Assembly (NCBI RefSeq): GCF_003025555.1
Contig: NZ_PYMH01000006.1
Location: 1-64,000 of the forward strand
DNA from: Photobacterium lutimaris
GTDB taxonomy: Bacteria > Pseudomonadota > Gammaproteobacteria > Enterobacterales > Vibrionaceae
DNA length: 64,000 bases
Direction: 5' to 3'
Shown here: positions 1 to 8,825 of the stretch, piece after piece
How the letters are laid out: each line of letters opens with the position of its first letter
How positions within the stretch are numbered: the first letter of the stretch is position 1
The notes under the pieces: generated by a model
What the model was told of the DNA's origin: nothing
Seen by the model: the letters and a program-made list of their open reading frames with translations, nothing else
The model's database searches: none
Made by a program: the position numbers and the translations under genes

Positions 1-1
1 T

Positions 2-889
2 AACATAACAAGCTTATATATAAATGAAAATATTAATGTAGTAAGAAAAAAGAATTTATTTATGTCTTTGTTTTTTACTAAAAAATATAATCGTGTTTTG
101 TTTTTTGGTAATCTTCCACCATTAGTAAAATGTAAAAGCTCTATTTTATATATACACAATGCTTATTTGGTTAATAAAAATTCAAAAGTTAACAATAAAA
201 GCTTTAAGGAGCTTCTTAAAAATTCTTTATTAAAATGCTATATATCATTTTTCAAAGGAAACGTATCACTGATTGCTTGTCAATCAAGAACAATGCAAGA
301 AGCTTTTCATGATTATTACAATTATGATATATCGATATTACCTTTCTACAATGAATTATATAAGGCTGATTTACCTAAGAAATATGACTTCTGCTTTGTG
401 GGGCTTCCTAGTTTACATAAAAATCATGACTTTTTACTTAATTGTTTTTTCAATTTATCTAATTTGAATGTGAGTTGCAAGGTTGCATTAACTGTCCCTA
501 TTGAAACTAGATATAAAAACTTATTAGAAAAGATAGATCATATCAATGAGATTGGTGTTGTTAATATTGATAATTACGGTTTAATTCCTTATGAAAAGGT
601 TATTGATATTTATTATTCATCTAGATCCTTAGTTTTTCCTTCAAGTTTAGAAAGTTTTGGTTTGCCATTAATTGAAGCCGCTATGTTAGATATTCCAGTT
701 TTTGCTCCTAATTTAGACTATGTTAACGATGTAATTGATGAGTGCAATTATATCAATATTAATGATGTAGAAGATACAGTTAAATCTATGAAATCCTATT
801 TGATTGATAGTCGTTCTTTTAAGCCCGCACGCTTGAAGGCTGAAAATACTTTTATTCAACGTTTTTTACATGGAAGTTTAGATGATTAG
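2..889 (+). CDS. Glycosyltransferase, GT4/group 1 type (5' truncated by window edge)
   Basis: Transfers a sugar from an activated donor to a lipid-linked glycan at the cytoplasmic membrane face; donor and acceptor cannot be read from sequence. The C-terminal half has the GT-B nucleotide-sugar signature: SLVFPSSLESFGLPLIEAA, with the E-x7-E pair of retaining GT4 enzymes, preceded by the FVGLPSLHKNHDFLL strand typical of these folds. The frame stays open from base 2 through the ATG at 62, so that ATG is probably internal and the true start lies outside the window. A full GT4 would be roughly 350 residues. The gene is strikingly AT-rich compared with genes after 6.6 kb, as is usual for serotype-specific, horizontally exchanged glycan genes. 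It overlaps the next gene by 8 bases, implying co-translation. Confidence 0.8.
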   Translation, partial: NITSLYINENINVVRKKNLFMSLFFTKKYNRVLFFGNLPPLVKCKSSILYIHNAYLVNKNSKVNNKSFKELLKNSLLKCYISFFKGNVSLIACQSRTMQEAFHDYYNYDISILPFYNELYKADLPKKYDFCFVGLPSLHKNHDFLLNCFFNLSNLNVSCKVALTVPIETRYKNLLEKIDHINEIGVVNIDNYGLIPYEKVIDIYYSSRSLVFPSSLESFGLPLIEAAMLDIPVFAPNLDYVNDVIDECNYININDVEDTVKSMKSYLIDSRSFKPARLKAENTFIQRFLHGSLDD

Positions 890-1709
890 TGTTTTAATTA
901 TTACATATAATGAGTCTTTACATATTGAGAGGTGTTTAGAATCAGTTAAGTGTATATCTGATGATATAGTTATTGTTGATTCATATTCGACAGACAATAC
1001 GGAGGGATTAGCAATAAAAAATGGAGTTAGGTTTTATAAAAACTCTTGGGTTAATCACTCCAATCAGATTAACTGGGCGATAGATAATATTGATTTTAAA
1101 AATGATTTTATTTTTAGGATAGATGCTGATGAGTATTTGACACCTGAGCTTGTCGCCGAAATTAAGGAAGTTTTTTCAAATCAAGTTGATAAAAAAATCA
1201 ATGGTTTTAATATAAAAAGACGAACTTACTTCCTTGGTCGTTGGATGAAGCACGGAGGTTACTATCCAACGGTTTTACTTAGAATATGGCGGAAGGGAAA
1301 AGCTCGTTGTGAAGATCGAGAGATGGATGAGCATATGGTCTTGACTGATGGTGATTCAACTTTTCTTAAATTTGATTTCATTGATCATAATTTAATGGGA
1401 ATAAATAGTTGGATAGATAAGCATAATCGATATTCTGAAAAAGAAGTAATTGAATATTATAAGTCTTTATCTGGACGTGTAGAAAGTTATGAGTTGGGTG
1501 AAGCAAAAAAAAATAGATTGCTAAAAAATAAATATTATAAGCTACCACTATTTTTAAGATCATTCCTTATGTTTATATACAGATATTTATTAAGGCTTGG
1601 CTTTTTAGATGGTAAGGAAGGTTTGATGTTTTATGTTTTGCAAACTTTCTGGTATCGATTCCTTGTTGACTCAAAAATTTATGAAAAAGAGAATGATGTA
1701 AATGTTTAA
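882..1709 (+). CDS. Glycosyltransferase family 2 (WaaE/KdtX-like)
   Basis: Inverting GT-A glycosyltransferase of about 275 residues, probably cytosolic or peripheral at the inner membrane. The N-terminus MISVLIITYNESLHIERCL is the nucleotide-binding start of GT2. It is followed by DDIVIVDSYSTDNT (residues ~27-40), and FRIDADEYL (~82-90) supplies the metal-binding DxD-type motif. The middle part (RRTYFLGRWMKHGGYYP) resembles the WaaE/KdtX-type LPS-core glucosyltransferase family, and the C-terminus is hydrophobic. It overlaps the upstream GT4 gene by 8 bases and the downstream epimerase gene by 8 bases, so it is part of one polysaccharide operon. It is AT-rich like its upstream neighbour. The specific linkage formed is unknown. 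Confidence 0.82.
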   Translation: MISVLIITYNESLHIERCLESVKCISDDIVIVDSYSTDNTEGLAIKNGVRFYKNSWVNHSNQINWAIDNIDFKNDFIFRIDADEYLTPELVAEIKEVFSNQVDKKINGFNIKRRTYFLGRWMKHGGYYPTVLLRIWRKGKARCEDREMDEHMVLTDGDSTFLKFDFIDHNLMGINSWIDKHNRYSEKEVIEYYKSLSGRVESYELGEAKKNRLLKNKYYKLPLFLRSFLMFIYRYLLRLGFLDGKEGLMFYVLQTFWYRFLVDSKIYEKENDVNV

Positions 1710-2739
1710 TAATAAAACTTTAGTAATCACTGGTGGTACAGGATCTTTTGGTAATGCTGTTCTTGATCGCTTTTTAGAGACAGATATTAAAGAAATTCGT
1801 ATTTTTTCTCGTGATGAGAAAAAACAAGATGATATGCGAAAAAAATATAACTCATCAAAGCTAAAATTTTATATTGGTGATGTTCGTGATTTTCAAAGTG
1901 TGAACAATGCGCTAAGAGGTGTAGACTATATTTACCATGCTGCGGCTCTTAAACAGGTTCCATCTTGTGAGTTCTATCCTTTAGAAGCGGTGAAAACTAA
2001 TGTGCTCGGAACTGAAAATGTTTTAGAAGCGGCAATACAGAATAATGTAGAGCGAGTTGTTTGTTTGAGTACAGACAAAGCAGTATACCCGATTAACGCG
2101 ATGGGTATTTCTAAAGCCATGATGGAAAAGGTGATTGTAGCTAAGAGCCGTAATTTGGAACACACAAATACAACCATTTGTGCTACTCGTTATGGTAACG
2201 TTATGGCCTCTCGTGGTTCAGTTATCCCACTTTTTCTTCGTCAGGTTTTTGGAAGCAAACCAATTACTATAACTGACCCAGATATGACGCGTTTCATGAT
2301 GACTTTGGATGATGCTGTCGATTTAGTGATTCACGCATTTGAATACGGTTCTAATGGTGATATTTTTGTCCAAAAAGCCCCTGCAGCAACGATTCAAACA
2401 TTGGTTGATGCACTTCTCAAAGTAGCGAATAAACCTGAGCATACTGTTAATGTTATTGGTACTCGTCACGGAGAAAAATTATTTGAAGCCTTGTGTAGTC
2501 GTGAAGAGATGTTCGTAGCTCAGGATCAAGGTCAATATTATCGTATTCCATCGGATAACCGTGATTTGAACTATTCAAAGTTTAACGAGGAAGGAGATAA
2601 AGACCTCTCTGCGGTTGAGGACTATAACTCCCATAACACTGAGCGCTTGGATGTTGATGGTATGGTCGAACTTCTTCGTAAGCTAAGTTTTATCAAAGAT
2701 ATTGAAACGGGTAGTACAGTAGTTCCTGAGGGCGTGTAA
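1702..2739 (+). CDS. fnlA: UDP-GlcNAc 4,6-dehydratase/5-epimerase (FnlA/CapE/WbjB type)
   Basis: First enzyme of UDP-N-acetyl-L-fucosamine synthesis. It oxidises and dehydrates UDP-GlcNAc to a 4-keto-6-deoxy intermediate with C5 epimerisation. It is an extended short-chain dehydrogenase: the Rossmann motif GGTGSFGNAVLDRF lies at residues ~9-22, IGDVRDFQSV at ~58-67, and the active region INAMGISKAMMEK has Met in place of the usual catalytic Tyr (M-x3-K), as in CapE/FnlA-type enzymes. Its 345 residues are the normal family length. It is followed directly by the FnlB and FnlC homologues in the standard order, which makes the assignment firm. Base composition shifts here from the very AT-rich upstream genes towards the chromosomal average. 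Confidence 0.9.
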   Translation: MFNNKTLVITGGTGSFGNAVLDRFLETDIKEIRIFSRDEKKQDDMRKKYNSSKLKFYIGDVRDFQSVNNALRGVDYIYHAAALKQVPSCEFYPLEAVKTNVLGTENVLEAAIQNNVERVVCLSTDKAVYPINAMGISKAMMEKVIVAKSRNLEHTNTTICATRYGNVMASRGSVIPLFLRQVFGSKPITITDPDMTRFMMTLDDAVDLVIHAFEYGSNGDIFVQKAPAATIQTLVDALLKVANKPEHTVNVIGTRHGEKLFEALCSREEMFVAQDQGQYYRIPSDNRDLNYSKFNEEGDKDLSAVEDYNSHNTERLDVDGMVELLRKLSFIKDIETGSTVVPEGV

Positions 2740-3842
2740 TGAATATTGTAGTGACGGGTGCCAAAGGCTTCATCGGCAAAAACTTGTGTGTGATGCTGTC
2801 AGAAAAAGGCTACGATTCTGTAAAGTATATTGATAAAGATACTTCTAAAAATGAAATTGAGCATGCATTAGATACTGCTGATTTTGTTTACCACTTAGCG
2901 GGCATTAATCGACCTATAGACGAATCTGAATTCACAGAAGGTAATGCAAACTTTACCGAATTTGTTTTAAATCGACTTAAATCCAATGATCGAAACACGC
3001 CGGTTATGTTGAGTTCTTCAATCCAAGCAAACTTGGATAATGCGTATGGTGCAAGTAAAGCTAAGGCTGAAGCCCTAGTATCTAAATACGGCAGTGAAAC
3101 GGGGGCTAGTACTTTTATTTACCGCTTTCCTAATGTGTTTGGCAAATGGTGTCGCCCTAACTACAACTCATTTGTAGCAACCTTCTGTCACAACATCGTT
3201 AATGATATTGATATTAATATTCATGATCGAAGTGCTCCGGTTACCTTAGTCTACATTGACGATGTTTGTAAAGTGCTTATTGGTCTTCTTGATGGTGGAG
3301 TAGAGAGTGGACTTAAGCAAGTGCCGATGGAATACAATACAACTGTAGGTCAAGTTGCAGATCTTTTACAGGCATTTAGTGATAGCAGAGTTAACTTGGT
3401 GACTGAGCATGTGGGCAACGGTTTGACTCGTGCACTTTATTCAACTTATTTGAGCTATTTCGAACCTTCAAAGTTCCACTATACCTTGCCTAAATACGGT
3501 GATGAACGCGGGGTTTTTTGTGAAATGTTAAAGACCAAAGAGTCGGGACAGTTTTCTTTCTTCACCGCTCATAAAGGTATTACCCGCGGCGGTCATTATC
3601 ATCATTCTAAGAATGAAAAGTTTTTGGTGATTAAGGGTGAGGCGCTGTTTAAGTTTGAGCACGTTGTTACAGGTGAACGCTATGAACTTACAGTGAATTC
3701 TGAAGAAGCTACGGTCGTTGAGACTGTTCCAGGTTGGAGTCATGCTGTTACGAATGTTGGAGATGATGAGCTTATAGTGATGCTATGGGCAAACGAAGTC
3801 TTCGATAGAGATGCACCTGATACGATTGCAAAACCACTGTAA
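2739..3842 (+). CDS. fnlB: CapF/FnlB bifunctional epimerase-reductase with cupin domain
   Basis: Second step of UDP-L-FucNAc formation. The product is UDP-6-deoxy-L-talose-type sugar, through C3 epimerisation by the cupin domain and NADPH-dependent reduction by the SDR domain. The N-terminal SDR has the motif VVTGAKGFIGKNLC (residues ~4-17) and an ASKAKAEALVSKYG helix near 105-118. The C-terminal part (~245-367) is a cupin with the metal-binding stretch TRGGHYHHSKNEKFLV. A length of 367 residues fits CapF. The ATG shares one base with the preceding stop (TAATG), so it is translationally coupled to fnlA. Confidence 0.9.
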   Translation: MNIVVTGAKGFIGKNLCVMLSEKGYDSVKYIDKDTSKNEIEHALDTADFVYHLAGINRPIDESEFTEGNANFTEFVLNRLKSNDRNTPVMLSSSIQANLDNAYGASKAKAEALVSKYGSETGASTFIYRFPNVFGKWCRPNYNSFVATFCHNIVNDIDINIHDRSAPVTLVYIDDVCKVLIGLLDGGVESGLKQVPMEYNTTVGQVADLLQAFSDSRVNLVTEHVGNGLTRALYSTYLSYFEPSKFHYTLPKYGDERGVFCEMLKTKESGQFSFFTAHKGITRGGHYHHSKNEKFLVIKGEALFKFEHVVTGERYELTVNSEEATVVETVPGWSHAVTNVGDDELIVMLWANEVFDRDAPDTIAKPL

Positions 3843-3855
3843 TAAGAGAACAAGA

Positions 3856-4986
3856 ATGAAAAAATTAAAAGTTATGTCGGTTGTGGGCACTCGTCCAGAA
3901 ATTATCCGACTGTCACGTGTATTGGCTAAGCTGGATGAACATTGCGAACATATTCTAGTCCACACCGGTCAAAACTATGACTATGAGCTAAACGAAGTAT
4001 TCTTCAACGACTTGGGGGTACGAAAACCCGATTATTTCCTAAATGCGGCGGGTAAGAATGCAGCAGTGACCATTGGCCAGGTAATTATTAAAGTAGATGA
4101 AGTACTTGAGCAGGTACAACCAAGCGCAATGTTGGTATTGGGGGACACGAACTCATGCATTTCAGCTATTCCGGCAAAGCGTCGTAAGATACCGATTTTT
4201 CATATGGAAGCGGGTAATCGCTGTTTTGACCAACGTGTGCCTGAAGAAACTAACCGCAAGATAGTTGATCATACTTCTGATATCAATCTAACGTATAGCA
4301 CGATTGCGCGTGACTACCTCATCGCAGAGGGTTTGCCTGCAGACCGAGTTATTAAAACAGGGAGTCCTATGTTTGAGGTATTGAATTATTACATGCCTCA
4401 AATCGATAGCTCAGACGTACTAAAACGCTTAAATCTTGAAAAGGGTGAATTCTTTGTAGTGAGTGCACACCGTGAAGAGAACGTTGATTCTCCGAAGCAG
4501 TTGCAGAAATTGGCAGTAACGTTGAATACTGTGGCTGAGTACTACGACCTGCCGGTTATAGTTTCGACGCATCCACGTACTCGTAATCGCATTGAAGCTC
4601 AAGGTATAGAGTTCCACTCGAACATTCAGCTTCTTAAGCCTCTTGGATTCCATGACTACAATCACCTCCAGAAGAACGCCAAGGCTGTACTGTCTGATAG
4701 CGGCACCATCAATGAAGAATCATCGATCATGAACTTTCCTGCGCTGAATCTTCGTGAAGCCCACGAGCGTCCTGAGGGAATGGAAGAAGCGTTTGTGATG
4801 ATGGTAGGCCTTGAGGTTGAGCGTGTACTGCAGGGGTTGGCTATTTTAGAGTTGCAGCCAAGTGGTGAAAAGCGTTTACTGAGAGAGGTTTACGATTACT
4901 CAATGCCGAATGTCTCGGATAAAGTTGTTCGCATAGTACACTCCTATACGGATTATGTTAAGCGTGTAGTCTGGAAAGAGTACTAA
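3856..4986 (+). CDS. fnlC: UDP-N-acetylglucosamine 2-epimerase family (FnlC/CapG/WbjD)
   Basis: Third enzyme of the UDP-L-FucNAc pathway. It epimerises C2 of the talose-type intermediate to the L-fucosamine configuration. It belongs to the WecB/UDP-GlcNAc 2-epimerase fold: it starts MKKLKVMSVVGTRPEIIRLS, has LVHTGQNYDYELNEVFF and FHMEAGNRCFDQRVPEETNRK, and ends with DSGTINEESSIMNFPALNLR. I chose the ATG at 3856 (376 residues) because it restores the family N-terminus. The longer in-frame start at 3811 would overlap fnlB by 32 bases and add 15 unconserved residues. The stop overlaps the next ATG by one base. Confidence 0.9.
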   Translation: MKKLKVMSVVGTRPEIIRLSRVLAKLDEHCEHILVHTGQNYDYELNEVFFNDLGVRKPDYFLNAAGKNAAVTIGQVIIKVDEVLEQVQPSAMLVLGDTNSCISAIPAKRRKIPIFHMEAGNRCFDQRVPEETNRKIVDHTSDINLTYSTIARDYLIAEGLPADRVIKTGSPMFEVLNYYMPQIDSSDVLKRLNLEKGEFFVVSAHREENVDSPKQLQKLAVTLNTVAEYYDLPVIVSTHPRTRNRIEAQGIEFHSNIQLLKPLGFHDYNHLQKNAKAVLSDSGTINEESSIMNFPALNLREAHERPEGMEEAFVMMVGLEVERVLQGLAILELQPSGEKRLLREVYDYSMPNVSDKVVRIVHSYTDYVKRVVWKEY

Positions 4987-6191
4987 TGAGACTGGCGTTA
5001 ATCATTGATGATTATTTGCCCCACAGTACGCGTGTTGGGGCTAAGATGATGCATGAACTTGCTCTGGAATTGATAGAGCAAGGGCATACAGTGACTGTTA
5101 TCACTCCTCATTTTGAAAAAGGGCTGCCAACACTTATTGAAGACTCACATGATGGTGTTGCTGTTTGGCGTTTTCTTTCCGGTCAAATCAAGGACGTGCC
5201 AAAGGTTAAACGAGCTATTAATGAAACGTTGCTTTCACATAGAGCTTGGTATGCTATTCAAGGGAAAGTAGACAAAAATACGTTTGATGGGATTGTTTAC
5301 TATTCCCCGTCAATATTTTTTGGCTCTTTAGTGGGGAAACTTAAAAAGCGTTGCCAGTGTGAAAGTTATCTAATTTTGCGTGACTTCTTTCCACAATGGG
5401 CTATCGATTCAGGTTTGATGAGAGAGGGGTCTCTGATTGAACGTTATTTTAGATTTTTTGAATCTGTTTGTTATCGCAAGGCCGATATTATTGGCGTTAT
5501 GTCTGAAAAAAATCTAGAGATTTTTAACTCTAACACAAAAATTAAATATCCAACCGCGATATTACGAAACTGGGCTAACTTATCGCCACACTACCCCTCA
5601 AATAAAGCGAGTAACTTGAGAGAGCTATTGGGACTACAGGACGAAGTTATTTACTTTTATGGCGGTAACATTGGTCACGCTCAGGATATGTCTAACTTGA
5701 TGCGACTGGCCAAAAGAATGAAATGCTTTGACAAAGCGCATTTCCTTTTCCTGGGGCAAGGCGACGAAGTTAAACTGGTAAATGACTTGATAGAAAGGTG
5801 GGAATTAACCAATTGCTCTTACCTACCTTCGGTTTCGCAAAGTGATTTCAAAGATATTTTGGCTCAAGTCGATGTAGGGTTATTTTCTCTATCGGCTCAG
5901 CACACTGCTCATAATTTTCCAGGTAAATTATTAGGGTATATGGTTCAATCATTGCCAATACTTGGTAGTGTGAATAAAGGAAACGACTTAATGGATTTAG
6001 TTAATACTAATCACGCAGGCTTGATTAGTGTTAATGGCGAGGATGATGCCTTTTTTGAAAATGCTAGCAACCTGCAAAATGATATAGATTTACGAAAGAG
6101 GATTGGAATTTCTGGGTATAAGTTATTAGAGAAAGAGTTTGCAGTAGGGAATATTTCATCTTCGATCGTTGATTATTTAAATAATGATTAG
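4986..6191 (+). CDS. wbuB: Glycosyltransferase, WbuB-like (probable L-fucosamine transferase)
   Basis: GT-B transferase of 401 residues. The N-terminus MRLALIIDDYLPHSTRVGAKMMHELALEL, with the later stretch SYLILRDFFPQWAIDSGLMREGS, is characteristic of WbuB-type enzymes. These follow fnlABC in O-antigen loci and are thought to add L-FucNAc to Und-PP-HexNAc. The GT4 C-terminal region runs from about residue 220 (YFYGGNIGHAQDMSNLMRLAKRM) to AHNFPGKLLGYMVQSLPILGS. Translation is coupled to fnlC through a one-base overlap. In other loci wbuC follows; here the operon simply ends and a 450-bp non-coding gap begins. Donor specificity is inferred from position and resemblance only. Confidence 0.82.
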   Translation: MRLALIIDDYLPHSTRVGAKMMHELALELIEQGHTVTVITPHFEKGLPTLIEDSHDGVAVWRFLSGQIKDVPKVKRAINETLLSHRAWYAIQGKVDKNTFDGIVYYSPSIFFGSLVGKLKKRCQCESYLILRDFFPQWAIDSGLMREGSLIERYFRFFESVCYRKADIIGVMSEKNLEIFNSNTKIKYPTAILRNWANLSPHYPSNKASNLRELLGLQDEVIYFYGGNIGHAQDMSNLMRLAKRMKCFDKAHFLFLGQGDEVKLVNDLIERWELTNCSYLPSVSQSDFKDILAQVDVGLFSLSAQHTAHNFPGKLLGYMVQSLPILGSVNKGNDLMDLVNTNHAGLISVNGEDDAFFENASNLQNDIDLRKRIGISGYKLLEKEFAVGNISSSIVDYLNND

Positions 6192-6645
6192 TAACCTACG
6201 TCAGAAGGCACTTTAGATTCAGATATAGCTATAAGACCTCTAATTGAGTTTGTACTTGGCTGCTTTCTTGGTCGTTTTTCAATCTTAATTTTTAAATAAA
6301 AACAATTGTTTAATGATATATTTGACTAGGGGCGCGAGCTCAGTACGCGTTTGATACAGTTTAAAAGTCCCCAATAGTGCTTTTAGCATGGAGAGCATTA
6401 AAACTTCGCTTCTTGGATAAGGATCTATTCGAGTACTGAATTGTCCATGTGTGGTGAATTAAAATCACTCTCTTATCAATATTTAATTAGTACTTAATTA
6501 ACATAGGCACTAGGCATTGTCATGCAATACCATTACCATGAACCGGTAGGTTTTGCTTACCGGCTTTTTAATATGCATAGATAAATTGGTATTGTGGACC
6601 TATCTCTATAGAGCGACAGGTACGTTAACTCTATTAAGGAATATG
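6192..6645. other. Non-coding gap between the polysaccharide operon and galU
   Basis: 454 bases without a convincing gene. An open stretch without start codon (about 6195-6297) ends in a hydrophobic peptide and may be the tail of a lost gene. The middle is AT-rich with scattered GC islands. A terminator-like hairpin lies at 6543-6569, ahead of galU. I see no JUMPstart/ops element. Confidence 0.5.
6543..6569 (+). terminator. Intrinsic terminator upstream of galU
   Basis: Stem CCGGTA / TACCGG around a 9-base loop, followed by CTTTTT. The short GC-rich stem with U tract could end transcription coming from the fnl-wbuB operon and so isolate galU. Confidence 0.55.
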
Positions 6646-7566
6646 ATGAAAAAAATTACAAAAGCCGTCATTCCCGTGGCGGGGCTAGGCACGCGTATGC
6701 TTCCAGCAACTAAAGCGATTCCAAAGGAAATGCTGCCGTTGGTGGATAAACCGCTTATTCAGTACATCGTTAAAGAGTGTGTTTCTGCTGGCATCAAAGA
6801 AATTGTACTGGTGACTCACTCATCTAAGAATGCGATCGAAAACCACTTCGATACCTCTTACGAGCTGGAAGCGACGCTGGAAAAACGTGTTAAGCGTCAG
6901 CTGCTTGATGAAGTGCAGTCTATTTGTCCGCCAGATGTGACTATTATGCATGTACGTCAAGGTCACGCTAAAGGGCTAGGGCATGCTGTTCTTTGTGCTA
7001 AGCCGCTCGTAGGTGATGCGCCGTTTGCTGTTGTCCTTCCTGATGTCGTTCTTGACGAGTACACAGCTGATCAGTCTACCGAAAACTTGGCTGCAATGGT
7101 TGAGCGTTTCGAACAAGCTTCAGCATCTCAGATCATGGTCGAACCTGTGCCAATGGCCGATGTGTCAAAATACGGTGTTGTAGATTGTGAAGGAGCTGCA
7201 CTTGAAGGTGGTCAATCTCATGCAATGAAGGCAATGGTTGAAAAGCCAGCTGTCGAAGATGCGCCATCAAACCTAGCGGTTGTTGGCCGTTATGTGCTTT
7301 CTTCAAAAATTTGGGACAAGTTGGCGATTACTCCTCCTGGTGCTGGTGATGAGATACAGCTAACCGATGCGATTGATATGCTAATGGCTGAAGAGACCGT
7401 TGAAGCGTTTCATATGACTGGCAAATCCCATGACTGTGGCGATAAGCTAGGTTACTTGAAGGCCTTTGTTGAGTATGGCCTTCGTCATGGTGCCTTAGGT
7501 GAAGACTTCAACACCTATCTTGAGTCACTCTTTAAGAGTGGTGATAATTTAAAACTGGTGAGTTAA
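6646..7566 (+). CDS. galU: UTP-glucose-1-phosphate uridylyltransferase (copy 1)
   Basis: Makes UDP-glucose from glucose-1-phosphate and UTP in the cytosol, the donor for glycans and the substrate of Ugd. The nucleotidyltransferase signature [24 protein letters not shown] is at residues ~6-29; VVEKP-like [21 protein letters not shown] and [13 protein letters not shown] are in the C-terminal half. I chose ATG 6646 (306 residues) because AAGGA ends five bases before it. The ORF extends upstream to 6553 only with unconserved sequence. A second, clearly paralogous galU lies at 50642-51553. This copy, next to the O-antigen-like operon and wecA, is probably the polysaccharide-dedicated one. Confidence 0.93.
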   Translation: MKKITKAVIPVAGLGTRMLPATKAIPKEMLPLVDKPLIQYIVKECVSAGIKEIVLVTHSSKNAIENHFDTSYELEATLEKRVKRQLLDEVQSICPPDVTIMHVRQGHAKGLGHAVLCAKPLVGDAPFAVVLPDVVLDEYTADQSTENLAAMVERFEQASASQIMVEPVPMADVSKYGVVDCEGAALEGGQSHAMKAMVEKPAVEDAPSNLAVVGRYVLSSKIWDKLAITPPGAGDEIQLTDAIDMLMAEETVEAFHMTGKSHDCGDKLGYLKAFVEYGLRHGALGEDFNTYLESLFKSGDNLKLVS

Positions 7567-7629
7567 AATCTGTTTGTAACTAATTATTACTGAAAACTAC
7601 CCGTTGATTGTTCAATTAAATAAGAAATA

Positions 7630-8742
7630 ATGATGACAACTACCGCATTTATTTTTGTCTTTATCTTGTCGTTTTGCAGCCTATTTATATTCCGTAAGGT
7701 GGCAAAGCGAATTGGTTTAGTGGATAAACCCAATGCAAGGAAATTGCACCAAGGTGTGATCCCTCTAGTCGGGGGCATTTCTGTCGTTTCTACTATTGTG
7801 ATCAGCTTCCTGCTGTTTTTGCCGATCTCAAATAATCTGATTTTATTCTTAAGCTGTGCCGTGATCTTGGTGGTCTTGGGTGCGCTTGATGATTTCTTTG
7901 ATCTTAGTTTTAAGATCCGCCTTGTGGTCCAGGCGCTAATTTCTCTTGCTATGATCCACATTGGCGAGCACAGTCTGCATAACCTCGGTTACCTGATGGG
8001 TAGTGATACCATCATGCTTTCTCCGCTTTTAAGTGGTGTTATCACCGTCTTCGGGGTTATTGGTGCTATCAATGCGTTTAACATGGTTGATGGTATTGAT
8101 GGCCTGTTAGGTGGTTTGGCCTCAGTAACCTTTGGGGCATTGGGTGGCGTGTTTTACTTCTCAGGTAATACTTACCTAGCAACAGTATGCTTGTTGATTG
8201 TGACGGCGCTTATCCCTTACATCATGTTGAACTTGGGTATGCCTCTAGGTCGCCGCTTTAAGGTCTTTATGGGCGATGCGGGTAGTATGTTCATCGGCTT
8301 TGCTGTGGTATGGATGTTGATCCGGGGTTCACAAGAAGCGGAAGCTTATGCCTTCCAACCGGTAACGGCATTGTGGCTGATTGCTATTCCACTTATGGAT
8401 ATGGTCACGATTATGATCCGCCGTATTCGTAAAGGCCATTCGCCATTCAAGCCTGACCGTGAGCATTTACACCATATCTGTCAGCGCATTGGATTCTCAT
8501 CACGCCAGTCATTGGTATTGATTTGTAGCTTGGCAACCATTATGGCTGCTATTGGTATATGGGCTGATTTAAATGGTGTACGCGAGTCGGTGATGTTCAT
8601 CGCGTTCTTATGTACCTTCTGTGTATATTTCTTCGTAATTAGCCATATTTGGCGCATTACGACGTTTATCCATAAGCTGTTTGGCACCAATAAGCCAATT
8701 GATTTCAATATGGAAGCCACTCAAACCAACGCTGAAAAATAA
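7630..8742 (+). CDS. wecA: Undecaprenyl-phosphate GlcNAc-1-phosphate transferase WecA (copy 1)
   Basis: Inner-membrane enzyme that transfers HexNAc-1-phosphate from a UDP-sugar to undecaprenyl phosphate, starting O-antigen, ECA or capsule repeat synthesis. It has about ten hydrophobic segments over 370 residues. Family motifs are present: LGALDDFFDL (DDxxD-type), NAFNMVDGIDGLLGG, VFMGDAGSMFIGF and the cytosolic FKPDREHLHHICQRIG, corresponding to the HIHH motif of WecA. It follows galU by 63 bases and is followed by a terminator. A second copy sits at 23152-24252, in the opposite orientation. Confidence 0.92.
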   Translation: MMTTTAFIFVFILSFCSLFIFRKVAKRIGLVDKPNARKLHQGVIPLVGGISVVSTIVISFLLFLPISNNLILFLSCAVILVVLGALDDFFDLSFKIRLVVQALISLAMIHIGEHSLHNLGYLMGSDTIMLSPLLSGVITVFGVIGAINAFNMVDGIDGLLGGLASVTFGALGGVFYFSGNTYLATVCLLIVTALIPYIMLNLGMPLGRRFKVFMGDAGSMFIGFAVVWMLIRGSQEAEAYAFQPVTALWLIAIPLMDMVTIMIRRIRKGHSPFKPDREHLHHICQRIGFSSRQSLVLICSLATIMAAIGIWADLNGVRESVMFIAFLCTFCVYFFVISHIWRITTFIHKLFGTNKPIDFNMEATQTNAEK

Positions 8743-8779
8743 TACGAAATAAACTTTTGCGGTAGTTTTAACTTTTGAG

Positions 8780-8811
8780 TGCTGTGACTTTAAAAAGTCG
8801 CAGCATTTTTT
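8780..8811 (+). terminator. Intrinsic terminator after wecA
   Basis: Near-perfect 11-bp stem TGCTGTGACTT / AAGTCGCAGCA (one G-U pair) followed by TTTTTT, ending just before the glmU ribosome binding site. Confidence 0.75.
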
Positions 8812-8825
8812 ATTTGGAGTTTTAA

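Noticed and set aside
7587..7961. Minus-strand 124-codon ORF over wecA
   Set aside because: It is antisense to the clearly conserved wecA gene and has no family features.
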